DNA of 64,000 bases, taken from positions 61,968 to 125,967 of the forward strand of contig NZ_JALBYU010000019.1 in NCBI RefSeq assembly GCF_029963765.1, written 5' to 3'. The notes beneath the pieces were generated by a model. The model was not told where the DNA came from and ran no database searches. It saw nothing but the letters and a program-made list of their open reading frames with translations. Shown here piece by piece: positions 26,657-34,452 of the stretch; the stretch's first letter is position 1; every line of letters begins with the position of its first letter. Both the position numbers and the translations under genes were made by a program. This stretch comes from Pseudomonas sp. UYIF39. GTDB taxonomy: Bacteria; Pseudomonadota; Gammaproteobacteria; Pseudomonadales; Pseudomonadaceae.

Positions 26657-27195
26657 GCCGCTTTCCTCCGGTGTTCGATAGCCAGTTGATCCATCAGGCG
26701 CTGGTGGTAGGTGAGCCGGGCTTCGGTGGCCGACCATGGGCGGATGATTTCAACCATGGGTTCAATGCCGACCAAGCAATCCCAGATGGCCGGATCGGTT
26801 GGCATGAGGTCACGTCGCTCGGTGGCGAGCGCTATCAGGTCGGCATGGCGCACGTCTGCGGGCAGTTCGGTGTCGAGGCCGAAGCGTGCGCAGACGCATG
26901 TCCAGAGCCAGTCTTCTACGTCCTGATAGGCATGCATCCACTGCTTGAGTGGCCGCACCATGTCGCCGATGTAGGCCTCGGTCGCGTCATGGAGCAAGGC
27001 GGCGAGCTTGTGTTCTTCGGGCACCAGTTCGGCGACGAGAACACTGTGTTGGGCCACGCTGTAGAATTCGCGGGTGTGGCCATTGAAGCGGCACAGATGT
27101 GCCAGCGCATGGGAAATATCCCTAGGGTCGATGCGATCTGGGTCGGGCTGGTAGAGGTCGAAGCTTTTGCCGGTTGCGGTTAGGATCTGGCTCAT
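26653..27195 (-). CDS. HD-domain phosphohydrolase (YfbR-like)
   Basis: Predicted nucleotidase of the HD superfamily, 180 residues. The metal ligands are His in SVAQHSVLVAEL, the HD pair in AALLHDATEAYIGD and a late Asp in RHADLIALATE. Phage homologues are thought to act on dNMPs or related nucleotides. The ATG is chosen over a GTG one codon earlier. Four-base overlaps on both sides place it inside the early operon. Confidence 0.85.
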   Translation of the reverse strand: MSQILTATGKSFDLYQPDPDRIDPRDISHALAHLCRFNGHTREFYSVAQHSVLVAELVPEEHKLAALLHDATEAYIGDMVRPLKQWMHAYQDVEDWLWTCVCARFGLDTELPADVRHADLIALATERRDLMPTDPAIWDCLVGIEPMVEIIRPWSATEARLTYHQRLMDQLAIEHRRKAA

Positions 27196-27416
27196 CACGC
27201 AGCCTCCTTGACCAGGTCAACCAGCAGCAAAGCGTTGCCAGTGCCATTGTGCAGTTTGCGCAAGGCCTCGTAGCCGATCAGTTTCTTTAGCTGGCGGTCG
27301 AACTCTTTGCGATAGCGAGTCATCTCGCTCAGTTCTGTGGTGGCTTTGGTGCATTGGCGGTGCAGCTCGCCGGCAGCCTGTGGGGTCAGGCGAAGCATGG
27401 GAGTGATCCGACTCAT
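27195..27416 (-). CDS. Hypothetical phage protein (73 residues)
   Basis: Short, charged and helical (RYRKEFDRQLKKLIGYEALRKL). It overlaps the upstream gene by ATGA and the next start by one base (TGATG). This is tight operon packing. No family recognised. Confidence 0.6.
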   Translation of the reverse strand: MSRITPMLRLTPQAAGELHRQCTKATTELSEMTRYRKEFDRQLKKLIGYEALRKLHNGTGNALLLVDLVKEAA

Positions 27417-27832
27417 GCCGCATCCTCCAGCGCTACCGGCTTTAAAAGGTCCGCGATGGTGAGCGCTCGATCGCGGAGAGCGAGTGAATCACGTTCGAGT
27501 TTTTTGCCGGTACGGAATGCGCTGAATGTCTCAGCGGCGATTCGTAGTTTTTCCGCGATTTCCAGTAGGGTTTGGCGTGCTGGTTCCCCCAGTTTTGAGG
27601 CGGCCAATGCGCGCTCGTAGTGGGAATACAGTTGTTTTCGGTGGGCTTGGGCCTGATCAAGCGATTGCTTCAGGTCCTGGATAGTCCCTGAATTATCTGA
27701 TTGCTGAATGGCCTTGCCTTCGTCGATACCTTCAATGCGGCCATCGATCAGGCCGCCTCGATAGCCCGCCCAATAGGTGAGGCTGACGAGCAAAGTGAGG
27801 ACAATCAGTGCGCAGATTTGAATAGCAGTCAT
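27413..27832 (-). CDS. Membrane-anchored coiled-coil phage protein
   Basis: 139 residues. An N-terminal hydrophobic helix (about 4-24, ICALIVLTLLVSLTYWAGY) is followed by a Gly-rich turn and a long charged helix from about residue 50. A single-pass membrane protein with a soluble coiled coil is predicted. Function unknown; it is coupled to the next gene by ATGA. Confidence 0.6.
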   Translation of the reverse strand: MTAIQICALIVLTLLVSLTYWAGYRGGLIDGRIEGIDEGKAIQQSDNSGTIQDLKQSLDQAQAHRKQLYSHYERALAASKLGEPARQTLLEIAEKLRIAAETFSAFRTGKKLERDSLALRDRALTIADLLKPVALEDAA

Positions 27833-27886
27833 GTGGTGTGCTCCGTTGATTTGTTTGGCTGGTGGTGGCAGCCGTTTGGTGGTTGT

Positions 27887-28084
27887 TTATTCGTCGTCAG
27901 GATCGGGTGGATCGGCTAACCCGCACATCAGTTTCGCCTGGTAGGGCATGCGCCCTTCTTCCCGCAAGTCGTCGTAACGGCGATAGTCGACGGCCAGGTA
28001 GCAACACTCGTCGCACAGTCGGTTGGGTGTTTCTTCGGCTGATAGAGGTGTCTGGCAATTCCTGCATTCATTGCGAAGTGACAT
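27887..28084 (-). CDS. Small zinc-ribbon phage protein
   Basis: 65 residues with two Cys-X2-Cys knuckles (CRNCQTPL and LCDECCYL), enough for one zinc ion. The acidic tail is DPPDPDDE. It overlaps the upstream PrtN-like gene by 17 bases. Function unknown; it may bind nucleic acid or act as an adaptor. Confidence 0.65.
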   Translation of the reverse strand: MSLRNECRNCQTPLSAEETPNRLCDECCYLAVDYRRYDDLREEGRMPYQAKLMCGLADPPDPDDE

Positions 28085-28406
28085 TTCGCTGGGCCTTGCT
28101 GTCGGTTGGTGGTCGTGGCATGTCTTCGTCTGCCTGATAGGCGCGGATGTCGATCAATGCGGCTACATGCCTGATATGGGCATACCTCAACGCCTTCACG
28201 CTGTGGTCAATCGTGGTCACCGGGAGTTGAATCCGTCCGCTGTTGATCGCTTCCGAGAACGTCTTCTCGCTGAGGTTTCTGAAGTAACGCTCGCGCAGCT
28301 CCTCAAGGGGGATAAGCACGTCGCCAAAAATTTGGTGAAGCATCTCGACGGTGGCCGAATCCGGGGCCGGTTGAAGTCGCAGTGGTGGTTGGCTCGAGCT
28401 ACTCAT
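28068..28406 (-). CDS. Pyocin activator PrtN-like protein
   Basis: 112 residues. The core VLIPLEELRERYFRNLSEK followed by INSGRIQLPVTTID and a C-terminal helix ending AALIDIRAYQA matches the PrtN family, whose members activate pyocin and prophage genes. It lies in the leftward early operon and so should be made only when the CI repressor is removed. It could turn on late prophage genes or act on resident tailocins. No P-box array was found by eye. Confidence 0.75.
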   Translation of the reverse strand: MSSSSQPPLRLQPAPDSATVEMLHQIFGDVLIPLEELRERYFRNLSEKTFSEAINSGRIQLPVTTIDHSVKALRYAHIRHVAALIDIRAYQADEDMPRPPTDSKAQRNVTSQ

Positions 28407-28578
28407 TGGCTTGCAGGGCCTCCTTGCTCTTTGATCTTGAGGGATGGTTCCAGGCGTTCAGGCAGTGACGTTTGGTCAGTTCCCGCAGATGCTCGGGCAC
28501 TTCGAGAAGCGCGGCGTTGCGCACCTCTCGTGTCCGCATAGCGATGATCTGGCGGGCGTATTGCCTAGGCCACGTCAC
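28399..28578 (-). CDS. Hypothetical phage protein (59 residues)
   Basis: The likely GTG start overlaps the end of the antirepressor-like gene, giving VTWPRQYARQIIAM followed by REVRNAALLEVPEHLR. A basic helical protein with the shape of small phage regulatory proteins. It overlaps the next gene by 8 bases. An internal ATG would give a shorter form. Function unknown. Confidence 0.55.
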   Translation of the reverse strand: MTWPRQYARQIIAMRTREVRNAALLEVPEHLRELTKRHCLNAWNHPSRSKSKEALQANE

Positions 28579-28846
28579 GGTGGTCTGCCGGGATGGCAGG
28601 AAGGTCCAGACCAAGCTGATCGGCTAGCCAGCGGATGCCGGCCTGACGAACCCGTGTTGACTGGCTGTACTGCATGCCCAACTCGCCGTGGTACCAGCTA
28701 CTGTCTTTGACGCGTAGATACTCGCGGTCGCGAACCGGGAATGCGGGCAGGTTGCCGACGAGCAGGCCTTTGTCACGCATCAACTTGATCAGAGCAGGGC
28801 GGGTGATGCCGAAATATTTGGCGGTTTTTTCGAGGTTGCGCTCCAT
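28565..28846 (-). CDS. KilAC/antirepressor-type DNA-binding protein
   Basis: 93 residues resembling the isolated C-terminal DNA-binding domain of phage antirepressors. NLEKTAKYFGITRPALIKLM is a helix-turn-helix, and WYHGELGMQYSQSTRVRQAG with WLADQLG follows as in KilAC domains. The N-terminal Bro/AntA part is absent. It sits in the early operon. Confidence 0.7.
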   Translation of the reverse strand: MERNLEKTAKYFGITRPALIKLMRDKGLLVGNLPAFPVRDREYLRVKDSSWYHGELGMQYSQSTRVRQAGIRWLADQLGLDLPAIPADHRDVA

Positions 28847-28856
28847 GTCTGCCTCC

Positions 28857-29441
28857 TTATGCTGCGTGCGCGGCGGGTGTCGCCAACGCAGCCAGGTGGG
28901 TGATGGACTCGCAGACCTCTCCGTACATCTCAGTGTCTGTGCCGCACACGGTGAAGCACTTGGTGCGTGGACTCTTGACGCCGATGCTCATGACGACAGT
29001 GACGCCTGTGCGGGTCCGAGTGCGGTGCACTGCTAGGCGGATGGGCAGCTCGAAACCCAGGTCCAGGTCGAGAAAGCCGCCAAGACAAACCAGACCGAAA
29101 ACCTGCTCTCGCTGCTGGGTGCTGAAAACGCCGTATTGGCGTTCGGCATGCAGTTGCGGGAGCAGTTCGGCTGTCGGGTCGATTGGGCCGTTGGCGATCT
29201 CTTCGATGAAGTCGGCCAGCTTGAGGTGGGTTTTCTTGCCGTGGGGTAGGGTCAGCGTGTGGCGTTCGCTACTCAGCTCAACGGTGAATGTGCTGTCCGT
29301 CTGGTTACGCTCAACCTTCAACCGGAATGGCAGCGCCACGCGTTGTGGCGTCGAGCGCAGGGTGTGGTTGAAGGTTTCGCTCAGGTTCACCTGGGCGCTG
29401 AGCAAGGTCAGGGTGCGGTTGTCGAGTTTGAACTTGCTCAT
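28857..29441 (-). CDS. Hypothetical phage early protein (194 residues)
   Basis: No family recognised. It starts MSKFKLDNRTLTLLSAQVNL, is beta-rich by appearance (alternating polar and hydrophobic residues), and has no membrane segment or metal motif. It is coupled by ATGA to the upstream 58-residue gene, second in the leftward early operon. Confidence 0.65.
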   Translation of the reverse strand: MSKFKLDNRTLTLLSAQVNLSETFNHTLRSTPQRVALPFRLKVERNQTDSTFTVELSSERHTLTLPHGKKTHLKLADFIEEIANGPIDPTAELLPQLHAERQYGVFSTQQREQVFGLVCLGGFLDLDLGFELPIRLAVHRTRTRTGVTVVMSIGVKSPRTKCFTVCGTDTEMYGEVCESITHLAALATPAAHAA

Positions 29442-29614
29442 GCTGCCCGGCCCCCGTCGTTTGGATCGAAGGGGATGGGGATGGTGCGGGCTTTCGGCTT
29501 GGGTTTGCTGGGGAAGAAGACGCAGCCGAAGTCGCGGGCCAATTGCCGCACCTCGAAGACGCGGTTCAGGTCAGCGACGGTCGGGTGGACGTGCAGGGAT
29601 GCTGTGGTGTGCAT
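29438..29614 (-). CDS. First gene of the leftward early operon (58 residues)
   Basis: The ATG follows GCGAGGCAACACC. The protein (MHTTASLHVHPTVADLNRVF, then a basic and Pro-rich end) has no recognised family. It begins about 36 bases after the predicted -10 box of the repressed promoter, so it is the promoter-proximal gene. Confidence 0.6.
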   Translation of the reverse strand: MHTTASLHVHPTVADLNRVFEVRQLARDFGCVFFPSKPKPKARTIPIPFDPNDGGRAA

Positions 29615-29649
29615 GGTGTTGCCTCGCTCTGTGGTGGGAGAGTGAGGCA

Positions 29650-29690
29650 AATATCAACTACTGGTTGATTTGTGTCAACTGTCGATTGAT
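29650..29690 (-). promoter_or_regulatory. Leftward early promoter with two repressor operators
   Basis: On the minus strand a perfect -35 TTGACA (29673-29678) and -10 GATATT (29650-29655) are separated by 17 bases. Two operators overlap them: ATCAAC-TACTG-GTTGAT (29653-29669) and GTCAAC-TGTCG-ATTGAT (29674-29690), 21 bases apart, on the same helix face. They should bind the CI-type repressor encoded next door. Confidence 0.75.
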
Positions 29691-29724
29691 TTACCGGGTT
29701 TGCGGGCTTATGGGGGGCGCGCTT

Positions 29725-30456
29725 TTATTCCGGCATGAACGCTCCTACGACTTTTCCGCAAATGTGAGTTTCTTCTGTTATGTCTATGATCGGATATTGC
29801 GGATTGATCGGTCTCAAATATTGGCGGCCCGCGTCGGCCACCAAGACCTTAAATGTTACCTCGTTCGTTCTAGGGACCCGGGCGATAACTCTGTCTCCAG
29901 TATGAGTTTCGACTTCGGGATCGACAAAAATAATGCAGCCCGCAGGGTAGCTTCGCCCAGGGCCTGGATTTGTCATTGAGTCGCCTAAAACCTTCAACGC
30001 ATAGCCGTGATCACTTATGGGCACTGGGCAGGATAGCCAGCTGTCCGCATGATACGGCTCAAAATTTGAGATGGCCTCGTTCCAAGCCCCTGCTTGCACC
30101 CATGAAATCAATGGCACCTTCCCGAAGCGCTCAAGCATTCCACTGACATTACTCTGATCCCCTACCCGAAGCTGGTGTACGTTGCCTGTACCTTCTTGTT
30201 CCTTGGGGAGTACGCCATATTCCAACCATTCGCGGCGCACTTTCAGCCATGAGCAAAGCGCGGTCATGCTATCGGCTTCAGCAATAGCTTCGCCGTTCAG
30301 CCATTTGCTTATGGCTTGGGTCGTTTTGACGACGCCGACAAACTTCAATTGTTTGTGGATGTCCACGCCACGGCCTCGGCTGCGAACGCCGGCGTCGTCG
30401 AGAGCTTCATGTAAGCGCTTGCTGAAAGCTGCGCGCAATTCGTTTTTATCAACCAT
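29725..30456 (-). CDS. CI-type prophage repressor (S24 peptidase)
   Basis: Maintains lysogeny. 243 residues. The N-terminal helix-turn-helix region is VVKTTQAISKWLNGEA. The C-terminal LexA/UmuD-like domain has a probable cleavage Ala-Gly in SWVQAGAWNE, the nucleophile Ser in KVLGDSMTNPG and the Lys in VTFKVLV. The ATG at 30456 gives the usual MVDKNELR start; upstream in-frame starts overlap the operator. RecA-dependent self-cleavage is expected, so the prophage should be SOS-inducible. Related to PrtR of pyocins. Confidence 0.9.
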   Translation of the reverse strand: MVDKNELRAAFSKRLHEALDDAGVRSRGRGVDIHKQLKFVGVVKTTQAISKWLNGEAIAEADSMTALCSWLKVRREWLEYGVLPKEQEGTGNVHQLRVGDQSNVSGMLERFGKVPLISWVQAGAWNEAISNFEPYHADSWLSCPVPISDHGYALKVLGDSMTNPGPGRSYPAGCIIFVDPEVETHTGDRVIARVPRTNEVTFKVLVADAGRQYLRPINPQYPIIDITEETHICGKVVGAFMPE

Positions 30457-30480
30457 GGGTTGAGAGTTACACGGTTCTTG

Positions 30481-30521
30481 CGCAAAAGTCAGTTGATCTA
30501 TAATATCAACTCCGAGTTGAT
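30481..30521 (+). promoter_or_regulatory. Rightward (cro) promoter and operators
   Basis: A consensus -10 TATAAT (30499-30504) is preceded by a weak -35 (TTCTTG near 30475). A perfect operator ATCAAC-TCCGA-GTTGAT lies at 30505-30521. A degenerate one (right half GTTGAT at 30492-30497) overlaps the promoter spacer. The motif is the same as at the leftward promoter. Confidence 0.7.
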
Positions 30522-30535
30522 AAATGGAGGTTGCC

Positions 30536-30799
30536 ATGTTGCAGCCCGCTGATTTTCCGAACGCTATTGCGTTCGCTTTCGAAGCTGTTGGAGGTATCGG
30601 TGCTGCTGCAAAGGCTTGTGGAAGAAGCTATCAAGCATTGAACAAATGGCGCTTAGCTGGGTGTTTGCCTCGTACGGACTACACCGGTGAAACCAACTAC
30701 GCACAGCGTCTAGCTATGGCAGCAGGGCAGAACGGAAACCCGTTCAAATCGTCTTGGTTGCTAGAGGCGGCAGCACCACATAAACCAAAACTCATTTAG
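30536..30799 (+). CDS. Cro/YdaS-like repressor
   Basis: 87 residues. AFEAVGGIGAAAKACGRSYQ then ALNKWRLAGCLPRTDY is the YdaS/Cro-type helix-turn-helix. GGAGG five bases before the ATG at 30536 fixes the start over an ATG four codons earlier. It is divergent from the CI gene and probably promotes the lytic choice by competing for the same operators. Confidence 0.8.
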   Translation: MLQPADFPNAIAFAFEAVGGIGAAAKACGRSYQALNKWRLAGCLPRTDYTGETNYAQRLAMAAGQNGNPFKSSWLLEAAAPHKPKLI

Positions 30800-30823
30800 A
30801 AAAAAGGCGACCCAAGGGCCGCC
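30799..30823 (-). terminator. Minus-strand terminator between cro and the CII-like gene
   Basis: On the minus strand GGCGGCCC and GGGTCGCC pair (one G-U) and are followed by at least six U. It has no obvious plus-strand role because cro reads into it from the A-run side. It implies a short leftward transcript ending here. Confidence 0.55.
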
Positions 30824-31125
30824 CAGTTCCTCCCGGCACACACCACCACAGTGCTGTCGGGTCGCGATATAGGTAGGCGGGCACACCACATGCTAAACCG
30901 CCTCCCTTTACCGCGCTGCCAAGGCACGGATGCCTTGGGTTGCTGCCTTCTCCACCACAGATAGAGCAGCTGTTGCGCCAGAGGTAAACGACGGATCATT
31001 TGCCTCGGCACGGTGCCGGTTTCGATCTTGAGGATCTAGCCGGCGTTTGGGCCCTTTCAAGCCACGCGGCAAATGTATCACCACTGCATGTCGCGCGGCA
31101 CTGGCAACTTATAAGGATTAATGCC
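30824..31125. other. Gap of about 300 bases, possibly encoding a minus-strand RNA or small protein
   Basis: No plus-strand gene is supported. On the minus strand a 71-codon frame (from 31011, MPRQMIRRLPLAQQLLYLWW start) runs through the whole gap into the terminator at 30799-30823. It lacks a convincing ribosome site and a known family. The gap also has a small inverted repeat CGGCACGGTGCCG near 31008. A leftward small RNA is the alternative. Confidence 0.35.
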
Positions 31126-31644
31126 ATGAGCCGAATCGCTCTGAGTTGCGTTGATCGAGCAAAGCGGGAAATCCTGCCGCTCGATTTGGCGCTCTACCAC
31201 GCTGCTCGGGATTATCCCGGTGGCGCCGCTGCAATCGCCGCCACCACAGGCCGCAACCCCACCACGCTGCAGCACAAGTTGTCACCCACGCACCCCAGCC
31301 ACTCCGTGAACATTCAGGAGTTTGGCGAAATCCTCGAGCTGACCAAGGATCGCCGCATTCTCGATGCGGTGCATGCGCTGGTTGGGGATACGACTTGGCA
31401 GGAACTTGCTGAGGCATACACCAACGACATGCCTGAAACGTTGACCACCGGCATTGCTGAGTATTTTCGGCAGGTCGCTGATTTGGCGGATACCTGGGCC
31501 AAGAGCATTGGCGATGGGGTGGTGAATGATCGCGAATTGGCCGAGATCCGCCTGCAGGTGTTTCGCGGTATTCAAGGGCTGCTGGGTATGTTCAACCGCG
31601 CCGTGTACGTCAACCAGACAACGCGGAGCACAGACCATGGTTGA
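31126..31644 (+). CDS. Phage regulatory protein, CII family
   Basis: 172 residues. YHAARDYPGGAAAIAATTGRN followed by TTLQHKLSP and LTKDRRILDAVHALVGD matches the phage regulatory CII/YmfL-like family (PF06892 type). It is a likely transcription activator of the switch. AAGGA precedes the ATG; the longer frame upstream has no ribosome site. It overlaps the DksA-like gene by 8 bases. Confidence 0.8.
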   Translation: MSRIALSCVDRAKREILPLDLALYHAARDYPGGAAAIAATTGRNPTTLQHKLSPTHPSHSVNIQEFGEILELTKDRRILDAVHALVGDTTWQELAEAYTNDMPETLTTGIAEYFRQVADLADTWAKSIGDGVVNDRELAEIRLQVFRGIQGLLGMFNRAVYVNQTTRSTDHG

Positions 31645-31864
31645 TATCGCCGATTTTGCGAATGGCTTGGTGCAGGAGCATCTGGATCAGGCTCTTGCTG
31701 TGCGTAGCGCCGTCAAACCAGCCTTGGCGGCGCATTCATTTCTGTTTTGCGAAGCCTGTGACGAAGCAATCCCAGAAGCTCGTCGACTCGCCGAACTGGG
31801 GTGCACCCAGTGTGTGAATTGCCAGTCCATCACTGAAGCAAGGAGAGCCCGTTATGCTCGATGA
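31637..31864 (+). CDS. TraR/DksA-type zinc finger protein
   Basis: 75 residues. It has an N-terminal helix and then a four-Cys zinc finger (FCEACDEAIPEARR and GCTQCVNCQSITE). Phage and plasmid TraR-like proteins bind the RNA polymerase secondary channel and imitate DksA plus ppGpp. It is coupled to genes on both sides by short overlaps. Confidence 0.85.
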   Translation: MVDIADFANGLVQEHLDQALAVRSAVKPALAAHSFLFCEACDEAIPEARRLAELGCTQCVNCQSITEARRARYAR

Positions 31865-34070
31865 GGTCATCAATCAGTTCTCCGATTACGGCCTGGAACC
31901 GGATCAGCCTTTGGTATTCGGCAAACTGACTCGGTGCAAAACCGTTCAAGACAAGGGCAAGGAAAAAAACGGTTGGTATGTCGTCCACGAGCATCGGACC
32001 GAGAAGAACGAAACGCTGATATTCGGTAGCTTCGGTGATTGGCGTTCCGGTGAGACGCAGAAGATCAAGGTCAAGGCCGGCAGGATGAGTCCTGAAGAGC
32101 GTGAGGTTATGCGCGCTCGACAGGAAGACGCCAAGCGTCGAGCGGCTGAAGTCGCTGCCAATGCATCTCGTCGAGCGGCCAAGCGCGCAGAAGGGATGTT
32201 CAGCCGTATGCCCGATAAGGGGCGTAGCGCTTACCTGGATCGAAAGCAGATCGTCGGCTTTGGTGTTCGCTATGCGCCGCGCTCGGGCGCGGTTTTGGTA
32301 CCTATGATTAATGCTCGCCGACAGATTGTCGGCTTGCAGGTGATCTTCCCAGAGAAGCAACAGGATACTGGTCGGGACAAGTCCTACTGGCCCTACGGTA
32401 TGTCGAAGGAAGGCGCCTTTCACCTGATCGGTGGACACCCTGAACCCGGTGAGCCAGTGCTGGTGTGTGAGGGGTACGCCACCGGCGCTAGCTTGCACAT
32501 GGCGACGTCCATGGCGGTCGCTGTGGCTTTCGATGCCGGCAACCTAATGGCTGTTTCTAAGGCTATGCGTGACGAGTTCCCAGGGCGCCCAATCATCATC
32601 TGTCGGGACGATGACTGGATGACCAAGCGCCCGAATGGTGACGCCTGGAACCCAGGTGAAGAGAAGGCCGCCAACGCGGCTACGGTGGTCGGTGGCCAGG
32701 TGGTTGCGCCGGTGTTCACTGTCGAACGAGAGGACAAGTGGACCGACTTCAATGACCTGCATTGCGCTGAGGGGTTGGACGCTGTCCGTCGCCAAGTGCT
32801 GGCCGTGGTCAAGCCACCAGCAGCGGGTGGCTGGAAGGATATGTTCGCCCGCACCGAAAACGGCATGTTGATCGCACACATGCAAAACGTAGAGCTGATC
32901 TTGGGCAACGACGAGCGTTGGGCCGGTGTGATTGGCTTCAGCTCCTTCAGCTCCAAGATCGTAAAGCTGCGTGTCCCTCCATACGGCGGGAGCCTGGGTG
33001 AGTGGGCTGACATTGATGACATGCGGGTGATGAAGTGGCTTGCGCAGCAATACAACCTGCGGGTCAAGACGTCTCATGTGATCGAGGCTGTCAGCGTCGT
33101 AGCCCATGACAACTCCTTTCATCCAGTGTGTAAGTATCTGGAGGCGCTGGAGTGGGATCGTGTGTCGCGCCTCGATACCTGGTTGACAGACATACTGGGT
33201 GTAGAACTAACCGACTACAGCCGCAAGGTTGGTAAACGCTGGATGGTGTCGGCGGTAGGGCGGGTGATGCAGCCTGGCTGCAAAGCGGACTCAGTGATGA
33301 TCCTGGAAGGCGCGCAAGGCGCCGGTAAATCCACGGCACTGGGTATTCTGGGCGGCGAATGGTTTATGGATACGCCTTTCACCCTGGGTGACAAGGAGGC
33401 GTTTCAGGCCATTCGCGGCAAGTGGATTATTGAGCTGGGGGAGCTGGATAGCTTCAACAAGGCCGAGTCGACCAAGGCCAAACAGTTTTTCTCGGCCTCG
33501 ACCGACACCTACCGCGAAAGCTATGGCCGCAGATCGATGGACGTGCCACGCCAGTGTGTGTTCGCCGGTACCACGAACCAGGACGAATACCTAAAGGATG
33601 CCACCGGCAACCGTCGCTATTGGCCGGTGGCGTGTACCAAGGTGGATCTGGAGCAACTTCGAGAGATCCGCGACCAGCTCTGGGCTGAGGCGATGTTCTG
33701 CTATGAGGCTGGTGATATTTGGTGGGTCATCCGCGAGGAGGCGCCGCTATTTGCCCAAGCTCAAGAAGAGCGCTTTGTAGTCGATGAGTGGGAAGGTCCA
33801 ATCCTGACTTGGTTGGAGGAGTCGCAGATCGGCGAGACCGCCACGGGCAGCGAGATCCTCTCTGGTGCGTTGAAGTTGGACTTCGGCCATTGGGGCAAGC
33901 CTGAGCAGATGCGGGTCGGAGCCATCATGCACCGGCTGGAGTGGCGCAAGGTCCGGCAACCGGCACTGCCCAAAAGCGGTGTGCGGCCTTGGGCATACAA
34001 GAAACCCGATGGTTGGGGAAGGGCTGCGCCCCTTGTACAGGAGCAGTTCGAGGAGCCTTGCTTTGATTAA
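31854..34070 (+). CDS. Phage primase-helicase (Toprim + virulence-associated E / SF3-like)
   Basis: 738 residues in two halves. The N-terminal half has a Toprim-like primase region (VLVCEGYATGASLHMA, then DDDW), as in plasmid and phage DNA primases. The C-terminal half is a VirE-type ATPase with Walker A LEGAQGAGKST, Walker B region WIIELGELDSF and NRRYWPVACT. It should start phage DNA replication. A repeat cluster about 400 bases downstream could be an origin. Confidence 0.85.
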   Translation: MLDEVINQFSDYGLEPDQPLVFGKLTRCKTVQDKGKEKNGWYVVHEHRTEKNETLIFGSFGDWRSGETQKIKVKAGRMSPEEREVMRARQEDAKRRAAEVAANASRRAAKRAEGMFSRMPDKGRSAYLDRKQIVGFGVRYAPRSGAVLVPMINARRQIVGLQVIFPEKQQDTGRDKSYWPYGMSKEGAFHLIGGHPEPGEPVLVCEGYATGASLHMATSMAVAVAFDAGNLMAVSKAMRDEFPGRPIIICRDDDWMTKRPNGDAWNPGEEKAANAATVVGGQVVAPVFTVEREDKWTDFNDLHCAEGLDAVRRQVLAVVKPPAAGGWKDMFARTENGMLIAHMQNVELILGNDERWAGVIGFSSFSSKIVKLRVPPYGGSLGEWADIDDMRVMKWLAQQYNLRVKTSHVIEAVSVVAHDNSFHPVCKYLEALEWDRVSRLDTWLTDILGVELTDYSRKVGKRWMVSAVGRVMQPGCKADSVMILEGAQGAGKSTALGILGGEWFMDTPFTLGDKEAFQAIRGKWIIELGELDSFNKAESTKAKQFFSASTDTYRESYGRRSMDVPRQCVFAGTTNQDEYLKDATGNRRYWPVACTKVDLEQLREIRDQLWAEAMFCYEAGDIWWVIREEAPLFAQAQEERFVVDEWEGPILTWLEESQIGETATGSEILSGALKLDFGHWGKPEQMRVGAIMHRLEWRKVRQPALPKSGVRPWAYKKPDGWGRAAPLVQEQFEEPCFD

Positions 34071-34428
34071 GCGAATTGATGAGATGCTCAAGCTCTGGGC
34101 TCAGGATCTGCATTCTCCGATGAACCCCGACTGCGCCGGATCTGGTGGCGGTAACATGATTGCCATGTTGATGGAGTGCAAAGGTGAGCTGATACGTGGA
34201 ACTCGAGGCAGTCGGGTGCTGCTGGATGAATCGGTCGATATCGAGCTGATCGTCAATAAGCACCTGGCGCCTGAACTCGCCCTAGTGGTGATGGAGCACT
34301 ACTGCAATCACGAAAGCTTTCTCTCGCAGAAGATGTTGCACTGCGGGTGCAGCGCGCCAACTTATTACCGTCGCCTGCACGACGCGCATGTGAGCATCGG
34401 CGGTTTGTTGATGGGGAAGGCTGCGTGA
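34063..34428 (+). CDS. Putative late-gene regulator (antiterminator Q-like)
   Basis: 121 residues from a TTG start that has GAGGAG seven bases upstream and overlaps the primase stop. The protein LIKRIDEMLKLWAQDL ends in a helix-turn-helix-like region LVVMEHYCNHESFL then GCSAPTYYRRLHDAHV. Position before the late genes and the fold suggest an antitermination or late activator role. This assignment rests mainly on context. Confidence 0.55.
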   Translation: MIKRIDEMLKLWAQDLHSPMNPDCAGSGGGNMIAMLMECKGELIRGTRGSRVLLDESVDIELIVNKHLAPELALVVMEHYCNHESFLSQKMLHCGCSAPTYYRRLHDAHVSIGGLLMGKAA

Positions 34429-34452
34429 CCCCAGGTATTACTCCCAGCGCCG

